64,000 nucleotides of DNA from Virgisporangium aurantiacum (GTDB lineage: Bacteria; Actinomycetota; Actinomycetes; Mycobacteriales; Micromonosporaceae), in contig NZ_BOPG01000002.1 of assembly GCF_016863635.1 (NCBI RefSeq), positions 31,062 through 95,061 of the forward strand, written 5' to 3'. The translations under genes and the position numbers were made by a program. Under the pieces are notes generated by a model. That model did no database searches and was not told where the DNA came from. It saw nothing but the letters and a program-made list of their open reading frames with translations. Below are positions 58,347-64,000 of this stretch, in pieces (position 1 is the first letter of the stretch; every line of letters begins with the position of its first letter).

Positions 58347-60608
58347 CTACCCGATCGCCGCCTGGGAACCGGTGGCCGGAACCCGCAACGGCTCGCCCGC
58401 GCCGACCAGTTCGATGGCCCAGGCGTGCGGCCCTGCGGTCCGCTCGACCTTCACCTTCGCGCCGGTCCGGGTGATCGCGAACGTCGCGGCCGTGGTTCCG
58501 TCGATTCCGGGGACGCTCACCGTCCGCTCGCCGTCGGGCAGTTCGAACAGGCGCAGGGTGACGCCGTCGGCGTACTCGTAGTCCGGACGGCCGTCGACCG
58601 CGCCGACCGCGACCACCGATCCTGGGCGCACCAGCAGCGGCACGCTGTCGAAGCCGTGCGTCTCGCGCACCCAGCGCGGGCCCTCGACGACCTCGCCCGT
58701 GGTGAACTTCGTCCACCGTCCGGCCGGGACGTAGTACCGCACGTCACCGTCCGCCGCGAACACCGGCGCGACGAGGAGGCTGTCGCCGAGCATGTACTGC
58801 GTCTCCAGGTACGCGCACGCGGGGTCGTCGGGGAAGTCGAGCGCCATCGGGCGCATCACCGGGACGCCCTCGGTGTGCGCCTTCACGGCGGCACCGAAGA
58901 GGTACGGCATCAGGCGGTGCTTGAGGCGAGTGAACGTCCTGAGGACGTCGACCGACTCCTCGTCGAACAGCCACGGCACCCGGTACGTCTGGTTGCCGTG
59001 CAGCCGGCTGTGCGACGACAGCAGGCCGAACGGCACCCACCGCTTGAACACGGCCGGATCCGGCTTCCCCTCGAAGCCGCCGATGTCGTGGCTCCAGAAG
59101 CCGAACCCTGATGCCGCAAGGGAAAGGCCGCCGCGGAGGCTCTCGGCCATGCTCTCGAACGTCGACGAGCAGTCGCCGCCCCAGTGCACCGGAAACTTCT
59201 GCCCGCCGACGGTGGCGCTCCGCGCGAACACCACCGCGTCGCCGTCGCCGCGGGTCTCGCGGAGCACGTCGAACACCGTCTCGTTGTACAGCTGGGTGTA
59301 CCAGTTGTGCATGCGTTCGGGATCGGATCCGTCGTGCCACACCACGTCGGTCGGCACGCGCTCGCCGAAGTCGGACTTGAAGCAGTCGACACCCATGTCC
59401 AGCAGGGCCTTCAGCTTGCCGGCGTACCACTCCCGGGCGCCGGGGTTGGTGAAGTCGACCAGCGCCATCCCGGCCTGCCACCGGTCCCACTGCCAGACGT
59501 CGCCGTCGTGCTTCCGCACGAGATACCCGTTCGCCATTCCCTCGGCGAAGAGCACCGACCGCTGCGCGATGTAGGGGTTGATCCAGAGGCAGATCCGGAG
59601 CCCCCGGTCCTTGAGGCGCTTGAGCATCGCGGGCGGATCGGGGAACGCGCGGGAGTCCCACTGGAAGTCGCACCAGGAGAACTCGCGCATCCAGAACGTG
59701 TCGAAGTGGAACACCGACAGCGGGAGGTCGCGCTCGGCCATACCGTCCACAAAGGACGTCACCGTCTCCTCGTCGTAGCTCGTGGTGAAGCTGGTTGTCA
59801 GCCACAGCCCGAACGACCAGGCCGGCGGCAGCGCGGGACGCCCGGTGAGCGCCGTGTAGCGGCGCAGGATCTCCTTCGGCGACGGCCCGTAGATGACGAG
59901 GTACGACAGGCTCTGCCCGGCGACGCTGAACTGCGTGCGCGACACCACCTCGGAACCGACCTCGAACGACACCCGCCCGGGGTGGTCGACCAGCACGCCG
60001 TACCCGCGGTTGGTGAGGTAGAACGGCACGTTCTTGTACGCCTGCTCGCTGCTGGTGCCGCCGTCCTCGTTCCAGATGTCGATGCTCTGGCCGTTCTTCA
60101 CCAGCGGCCCGAACCGCTCCCCCAGCCCGTACACGGTCTCGCCGACGCTCAACGCGAGCTGCTCGTGCACGTAGTGCTCGCCGTCGTCGGTGTCGATGAC
60201 GCCGATGCCCTTCCAGCCGCTGCTCGTGAGCGTGCGGCCCTCCGCCTCGAACGTGAGCCCCCAGTGCTCGCTCCGGTCGAAGCGGGCGGTCAACCGTCCA
60301 CTCGCGAACGTCGCGTCCTCTTCGTTCACGACCGGGCGCACGGCGTCGTCGTGCGCGATCTCGAACCGCGGATACTTCGGCTGCTCGCCGAGGAAGTGGC
60401 TCACGGTCACCCGGATCACGTCGGGCATCGGGCTGCTGCAGGTGACCGTGATGACCGGCGCGTTGAGGGTGTCGCCCCGCTGGTGCACGCGCCTGGTCGC
60501 GGCGAACACGGTCAGCGTCGTCGCGTCGGCCTCGACGTCGTGCAGGTGCGCGGGGTGCAACGCGGTGACGCCGTCCCGCTTACGCCAGTACCCGTCGGTG
60601 AACTTCAT
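58347..60608 (-). CDS. yicI: alpha-xylosidase (GH31, YicI type)
   Basis: The 753-aa protein begins MKFTDGYWRKRDGVTALHPA, typical of YicI. It has an N-terminal beta-sandwich domain, a catalytic barrel with the nucleophile Asp in VDCFKSDFGERVPTDVVW (about residue 412) and the acid/base Asp in FPVHWGGDCSSTFESMAESL (about 477), plus FWSHDIGGFEG. It should release alpha-xylose from isoprimeverose or xyloglucan oligosaccharides taken up by the ABC transporter encoded directly upstream. There is no signal peptide, so it is cytoplasmic. Confidence 0.95.
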   Translation of the reverse strand: MKFTDGYWRKRDGVTALHPAHLHDVEADATTLTVFAATRRVHQRGDTLNAPVITVTCSSPMPDVIRVTVSHFLGEQPKYPRFEIAHDDAVRPVVNEEDATFASGRLTARFDRSEHWGLTFEAEGRTLTSSGWKGIGVIDTDDGEHYVHEQLALSVGETVYGLGERFGPLVKNGQSIDIWNEDGGTSSEQAYKNVPFYLTNRGYGVLVDHPGRVSFEVGSEVVSRTQFSVAGQSLSYLVIYGPSPKEILRRYTALTGRPALPPAWSFGLWLTTSFTTSYDEETVTSFVDGMAERDLPLSVFHFDTFWMREFSWCDFQWDSRAFPDPPAMLKRLKDRGLRICLWINPYIAQRSVLFAEGMANGYLVRKHDGDVWQWDRWQAGMALVDFTNPGAREWYAGKLKALLDMGVDCFKSDFGERVPTDVVWHDGSDPERMHNWYTQLYNETVFDVLRETRGDGDAVVFARSATVGGQKFPVHWGGDCSSTFESMAESLRGGLSLAASGFGFWSHDIGGFEGKPDPAVFKRWVPFGLLSSHSRLHGNQTYRVPWLFDEESVDVLRTFTRLKHRLMPYLFGAAVKAHTEGVPVMRPMALDFPDDPACAYLETQYMLGDSLLVAPVFAADGDVRYYVPAGRWTKFTTGEVVEGPRWVRETHGFDSVPLLVRPGSVVAVGAVDGRPDYEYADGVTLRLFELPDGERTVSVPGIDGTTAATFAITRTGAKVKVERTAGPHAWAIELVGAGEPLRVPATGSQAAIG

Positions 60609-60623
60609 GGCGTGGTACTCCTG

Positions 60624-61460
60624 TTACTTGATCGCACCGGCGGTGATGCCGCGGGTGAGCGTGCGCTGGAAAATGACGAAGAACAGGATCGCCGGCAGCA
60701 CGCCGATGAGCGCCGACGCCGAGGTGGTGGTGACGTCCATCTGCCGGTCGCCCTGCAACACCGCGAGGGCCACCGGAACGGTCTGGTTCTCGTTGGAGAT
60801 CAGGAAGATCAGCGGGAGGAAGAACTCGTTCCACGTCCAGATGAAGAAGAACGTGAAGAGCACACCCATGGTGGGCCGGCTGATCGGCACGACGACGCTC
60901 CACAGCGTGCGCCAGCGGCCGGCACCGTCCACTTCGGACGCGTCGAGCAGTTCGCGCGGAAACTCCGCGTAGACGCTCGACAGGAGATACGTGCCGAACG
61001 CGCTCTGCACCACCGTGAAGATGATGATCACGGCCCACAGGCTGTCGTAGAGGTGGACCTCCTTCGACAGGTAGTACAGCGGGTAGACCAGCACCTCCTG
61101 CGGCAGCAGGTTGGCCATCAGGAAGAAGATCAGGAACCAGATCCGGCCCCGCATCCGCCCGATGCCCAGCGCGTACGCGTTGAGCACCGACAGCACCACC
61201 GCGAGCACCGACACGACGATGCTCACGAAGAAGCTGTTCCACAGCTTCCTGGTGAAGTCGACGCGCTCCCAGAAGTCGATGATGCCGTCGACGTAGAGCG
61301 TGCCGGGCAACGACAGCGGCCCGTTGGTCGCGTAGTCGGCGGGGCTCTTCACCGCGTTGACCACGATCACGAGGATCGGGCCGACGGTCAGCACCAGCGC
61401 GACGATCAGCACCAGCAGGACGGGGTACTTGAAGGGGCCACGCTTCTCGATCGTGCTCAT
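60624..61460 (-). CDS. carbohydrate ABC transporter permease (MalG-like)
   Basis: The protein is about 278 aa from ATG 61460 (MSTIEKRGPFKYPVLL), with six TM helices and the ABC-docking EAA loop in FPRELLDASEVDGAGRWRTL. The C-terminal segment ALIGVLPAILFFVIFQRTL and TRGITAGAIK is typical of MalG-type permeases. It overlaps the first permease by 4 nt and lies 15 nt before the alpha-xylosidase gene. The ATPase is not encoded here; a shared MsiK-like ATPase is usual in actinomycetes. Confidence 0.94.
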   Translation of the reverse strand: MSTIEKRGPFKYPVLLVLIVALVLTVGPILVIVVNAVKSPADYATNGPLSLPGTLYVDGIIDFWERVDFTRKLWNSFFVSIVVSVLAVVLSVLNAYALGIGRMRGRIWFLIFFLMANLLPQEVLVYPLYYLSKEVHLYDSLWAVIIIFTVVQSAFGTYLLSSVYAEFPRELLDASEVDGAGRWRTLWSVVVPISRPTMGVLFTFFFIWTWNEFFLPLIFLISNENQTVPVALAVLQGDRQMDVTTTSASALIGVLPAILFFVIFQRTLTRGITAGAIK

Positions 61461-62344
61461 CGCGCGTCCCCCCGATTTTGCAGCTTGAGGAAGACCACCG
61501 ACAACGCCACGATCAACACGGTGAGCACGACGGAGATCGCCGATCCGTACCCGACATTGGCTCTCTCGAAGAAGTTCCGCCACGCGAAGTAACTCGGCAC
61601 CACCGTCGCGTTGGCGGGGCCGCCGTTGGTGAGCACGAACACCGGGCCGAACACCTTCAGCGCCGCGATGGTCGTGGTGACGAGCACGACGTAGAACTCC
61701 GGCCGTAGCATGTGGACGGTGATCCGCCGGAACCGTTGCCACCACGAGGCTCCGTCAAGGTCGGCCGCTTCGTAGAGCTGCGGGTCGATGCGTTGCAGGC
61801 CGGCCATGAACATCACGAGCGGGTAGCCGATCTGCACCCAGATGAGCACGCCCATCACGCTGTAGAGCGCGTACCGTTCGTCGCCGAGCCAGTTCCGCCC
61901 GAGGCTGCCGAGGCCCACCGCGTCGAGAATCCGGTTCAGCGCACCGTATTCCGGGTGCAGGATCCAGCCCCACACGATGCCGGTCACCGCCACCGGGATC
62001 ACCTGCGGCAGGTAGAAACCGGAGCGGAAGACGTTCGCCGTGCGCGGGCCGAACTTCTTGCCGACGTAGTCGAACAGCACGGCGGCGAGCAGCAGGCCGA
62101 TCAGCGTCGGCACCACCGCCATCGCGACGATCAGCGCGACGATGTTCTTGAAGGAACGCCAGAACAGTTCGTCGCCGAACAGGCGGGTGTAGTTGTCGAG
62201 CCCGATCCATTCGGGGTCGCCGATCCCGTTCCACTTGGTGAAGCTGGCCCCGATCGTCATCACCAACGGAATGACGATGACGACGATCGAGGCCAGGATC
62301 CCGGGCAGCAGGAAGACGAAGTAGCCGCCCTTTCGCGCTGACAT
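61457..62344 (-). CDS. carbohydrate ABC transporter permease (MalF-like)
   Basis: The 295-aa protein has six TM helices, starting GGYFVFLLPGILASIVVIVI, and the EAA loop LYEAADLDGASWWQRFRRITV. It partners with the MalG-like permease in the next gene. The ATG overlaps the binding-protein stop as TAATG, and its own stop overlaps the next start as ATGA, so the operon is translationally coupled. Confidence 0.94.
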   Translation of the reverse strand: MSARKGGYFVFLLPGILASIVVIVIPLVMTIGASFTKWNGIGDPEWIGLDNYTRLFGDELFWRSFKNIVALIVAMAVVPTLIGLLLAAVLFDYVGKKFGPRTANVFRSGFYLPQVIPVAVTGIVWGWILHPEYGALNRILDAVGLGSLGRNWLGDERYALYSVMGVLIWVQIGYPLVMFMAGLQRIDPQLYEAADLDGASWWQRFRRITVHMLRPEFYVVLVTTTIAALKVFGPVFVLTNGGPANATVVPSYFAWRNFFERANVGYGSAISVVLTVLIVALSVVFLKLQNRGDAR

Positions 62345-63651
62345 TATTTTCCGAGATCCTTACGGTTCTGGTCGTACGGCTTGGCCACCTCGTCCTGCCA
62401 CTGCGCGACCGTCTTCGAACCGGTGATGAGGCCCTGCGTCGCGGCCGCCATCACGGCGTAGTAGCCGGGCGCCGGCCAGTCCGGGTAGAACGCGAGGCCG
62501 TCGTCCTTCAGCACCAGGTTGAAGTTCTCGATGAGTTCCTTGCTCTTCGCGTCGGTGATCTTGTCGGGCTCGGCCGCGACCGGAACGCCACCGGAGTTGC
62601 CGAGCAGGTTCTGGATCTCCGGCGACATCGTGATGTCGATGAAGTCGTACGCGAGGCCCTTCGCCTTCGACTTCGTCGGGACGACCCACAGGTTGCCGCT
62701 CGAACCCAGGTGCAGCTTGTTGCCGGGGAACAGGAACGAGCCCCACTGGAAGCCCTTGATCTCCTTGGTGAACCGGCCGTACCACCAGCTACCCGAGATC
62801 AGGATCGGGAACTTGCCCTGGGTGAACGCGACACCCATGTCTTCGGCCTTGATGCCCGCGGCGTCCTTGCTGATGTAGCCCTTCTTCACCCAGTCCGAGA
62901 ACGTGGTGGCGCCGTACGTCATCTCCGGGCCCTTGAAGTCGAACTTGCCCTTGTACAGCTGGAAGCTGTCGACCCAGGACCGGTTCGCCTTCGACAGGGC
63001 GAGCTCGTAGAGAATCTGCATCGCCGGGTACTCGGCGCCGCCCACCGACAGCGGCACCTGGCCGCCCTTGGCGAACGTGTCGAGCACGGTCTCGAACTCT
63101 TGCTGCGTCTTCGGGATCGCGATGTTCTTCTGCGCGAACAGATCCTTGTTGTAGTAGACCATCACGTACTCGCCGTAGTTCGGGACGCCGAACCACTTGC
63201 CGCTGCCCATCACGCCGTCGGCGTCGTACTTGGCGGTGGTCTGCAGGCTGGTGCTGAGCTTCTTGTCCCAGCCGCGCTTGGTCGCCTCGCTGCTGAGGTC
63301 CGTGAGCAGGCCCTGCTTCGAGAGCAGGCCGCTGGTCGCGTTGCCCTTGTTGTACTCCATGAGGTCGGGCGCGTTGTCGGAGTTGAGGATCATGCCGGCG
63401 CTCTGCTGGATCTGCTCGAAGCTCTTCTCTTCGAACTTCACCTCCACGCCGGGGTGCTTTTCCTTGAAGATCTCGATCGCCCGGTTCCAGGCGACGCCCA
63501 TGGCGCTGGTCGGGCCCTCGTAGTGCCAGAGCGTGAGGCTCTTGGCGTCGGAGCCCTCGTCGTCGTCGGAGCCGCTGCAGGCGGCCAGCGCGGTGGTCGC
63601 GGCGAGCGCCACCGCCAGGAGAGAACGGGTCAGGGTGGTGGTTCGGGACAT
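62344..63651 (-). CDS. sugar ABC transporter substrate-binding lipoprotein
   Basis: The 435-aa protein has a lipoprotein signal (SLLAVALAATTALAAC, Cys about residue 25) and a type 1 extracellular solute-binding fold: KSLTLWHYEGPTSAMGVAWN, EKHPGVEVKFEEKSFEQIQQ, KWFGVPNYGEYVMVYYNKDL, FPILISGSWWYGRF and LAYDFIDITMSPEI. It captures an oligosaccharide, most likely a xylose-containing one given the alpha-xylosidase in the operon. ATG has GGGAGGA 5 nt upstream. A promoter with LacI-type operators lies 100 bp upstream. Confidence 0.95.
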   Translation of the reverse strand: MSRTTTLTRSLLAVALAATTALAACSGSDDDEGSDAKSLTLWHYEGPTSAMGVAWNRAIEIFKEKHPGVEVKFEEKSFEQIQQSAGMILNSDNAPDLMEYNKGNATSGLLSKQGLLTDLSSEATKRGWDKKLSTSLQTTAKYDADGVMGSGKWFGVPNYGEYVMVYYNKDLFAQKNIAIPKTQQEFETVLDTFAKGGQVPLSVGGAEYPAMQILYELALSKANRSWVDSFQLYKGKFDFKGPEMTYGATTFSDWVKKGYISKDAAGIKAEDMGVAFTQGKFPILISGSWWYGRFTKEIKGFQWGSFLFPGNKLHLGSSGNLWVVPTKSKAKGLAYDFIDITMSPEIQNLLGNSGGVPVAAEPDKITDAKSKELIENFNLVLKDDGLAFYPDWPAPGYYAVMAAATQGLITGSKTVAQWQDEVAKPYDQNRKDLGK

Positions 63652-63710
63652 GGGGTCCTCCCGGTGGGAGACAGGTACCGATCAGCCCGGCGCCCGCCGC
63701 CGGGTTGTTG

Positions 63711-63749
63711 TCGAAGCGCTTCGACGATGCGGGCGTCGAAGCGCTTGCG
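63711..63749. promoter_or_regulatory. two LacI-type operators at and after the operon's transcription start
   Basis: TCGAAGCGCTTCGA (63711-63724) is a perfect 14-bp palindrome and TCGAAGCGCTTGCG (63736-63749) a near copy, 25 bp apart. Both carry the AAGCGCTT core with central CG typical of LacI-family sites. Binding here would block the promoter just upstream. Confidence 0.8.
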
Positions 63750-63752
63750 CAG

Positions 63753-63782
63753 ACGCTAGGGAGGGGGCCGGTTCAATGTCAA
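63753..63782 (-). promoter_or_regulatory. sigma-70-type promoter of the xyloside-uptake operon
   Basis: On the minus strand TTGACA (63782-63777) is followed after 18 nt by TAGCGT (63758-63753). The expected transcription start falls inside the LacI-type operator at 63736-63749. Confidence 0.65.
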
Positions 63783-63833
63783 CGGCATGTACGGCAGATT
63801 TCCTAACTTTTACCCAACGTGATCACCGAAGTA

Positions 63834-63861
63834 TGGAAGCGCTCCCATGGAAGCGCTTCGC
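63834..63861. promoter_or_regulatory. two further LacI-type half-conserved operators in tandem
   Basis: TGGAAGCGCTCCCA (63834-63847) and TGGAAGCGCTTCG (from 63848) are adjacent copies of the same core, 14 bp apart, about 50 bp upstream of the -35. They may be auxiliary operators for DNA looping, or serve an unseen gene. Confidence 0.6.
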
Positions 63862-63910
63862 GGATCTTGGACGCCGTGCGGGCCCCTGACACCGCGAATC
63901 GTCCAAGATC
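63854..63910. repeat. palindromic intergenic element, copy 2
   Basis: GATCTTGGAC (63863-63872) and GTCCAAGATC (63901-63910) form a perfect 10-bp dyad with a 28-nt loop. The 19 nt CGCTTCGCGGATCTTGGAC at its left are identical to copy 1 at 23926-23944. It lies 12 nt downstream of the stop codon of a possible minus-strand gene entering from the right. Its left end overlaps a LacI-type site. Confidence 0.8.
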
Positions 63911-63921
63911 GCCCTGGTGGG

Positions 63922-64000
63922 CTACGCGAGGAACCAGTCGGTGCGGATGGGGTTTCGCTGCGGGGCGTCGAGGCGGAGGCGGGTCGGGCCTGCGATGGGC
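63922..64000 (-). CDS. possible C-terminus of an unidentified gene (partial at right edge)
   Basis: Read on the minus strand, 25 codons ending in TAG (63924-63922) give RLRLDAPQRNPIRTDWFLA at the C-terminus, with actinomycete-like codon use and a hairpin 12 nt after the stop. The fragment is too short to identify and could be a chance open frame. Confidence 0.35.
   Translation of the reverse strand, partial: PIAGPTRLRLDAPQRNPIRTDWFLA

Overview
This is a chromosomal window of very high G+C content with dense, overlapping genes, frequent GTG/TTG starts and many start codons preceded by a TANNNT box but no Shine-Dalgarno sequence (a leaderless pattern). Together with mycothiol-type enzymes, a nitrate-sensor kinase of the conservon type, CE1758/CE1759-type flavin enzymes, actinobacterial MetE, gnd and zwf, and DUF58/MoxR operons, it points to an actinomycete, most likely of the Micromonosporaceae (Actinoplanes/Micromonospora relatives). 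I see no tRNA, rRNA, insertion sequence, prophage or CRISPR array. Most of it reads as ordinary chromosome with several accessory functions.

Layout. 1-4 kb: the 3'-truncated gene of a large nitrate/nitrite-sensing histidine kinase and a two-TM sensor-like partner. 4.4-9.5 kb: a minus-strand operon of small secreted protein, MoxR ATPase, DUF58 protein, VWA protein, OmpR-type regulator and histidine kinase. 9.6-14.3 kb: acetamidase/formamidase, soxR, the 5-oxoprolinase genes pxpB-pxpC-pxpA, and a membrane-anchored WD40 protein. 14.3-17.2 kb: zwf and a flavin disulfide-reductase-like gene. 17.3-22.3 kb: a membrane-bound formate dehydrogenase (alpha, Fe-S beta, NrfD-like gamma) whose alpha subunit reads through an in-frame UGA as selenocysteine, with a recognisable SECIS hairpin. 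22.3-35 kb: a Pro/Gly-rich membrane protein, metE with a divergent LysR regulator, a stand-alone LigD-type polymerase, a D,D-carboxypeptidase, a tandem GNAT, a GGDEF-EAL protein, a pentapeptide-repeat protein, and an FMN reductase/LLM flavin-oxidoreductase pair. 35-41 kb: alpha-mannosidase (GH38) and secreted alpha-amylase (GH13). 41-47.6 kb: phosphotransferase, SigE-type sigma factor and partner, PrmC-like methyltransferase, gnd, and a TerD-VWA fusion. 47.7-51.2 kb: an 8-cysteine small peptide with its own ABC exporter, then a lipoprotein binding protein. 51.4-55.6 kb: an RsbQ/RsbP/RsbV-like stress-signalling operon. 55.6-58.3 kb: an ArsR-type regulator with a near-perfect operator facing an S41 peptidase, a deazaflavin enzyme, and a mycothiol-dependent enzyme. 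58.3-63.7 kb: an alpha-xylosidase/ABC sugar-uptake operon behind a promoter with LacI-type operators.

How it fits together. zwf and gnd supply NADPH by the pentose phosphate route. Formate dehydrogenase feeds electrons to the membrane. The GH13, GH38 and GH31 enzymes plus the ABC importer form a glycan-use theme. The RsbQ-RsbP-STAS set, the sigma factor, two kinases and the cyclic-di-GMP protein form a signalling theme. The two most notable items are the selenocysteine-encoding formate dehydrogenase and the orphan cysteine-rich peptide/exporter locus, which has three 11-bp-spaced direct repeats upstream. A dispersed palindromic element (GATCTTGGAC ... GTCCAAGATC) occurs twice, each time just downstream of a stop codon.
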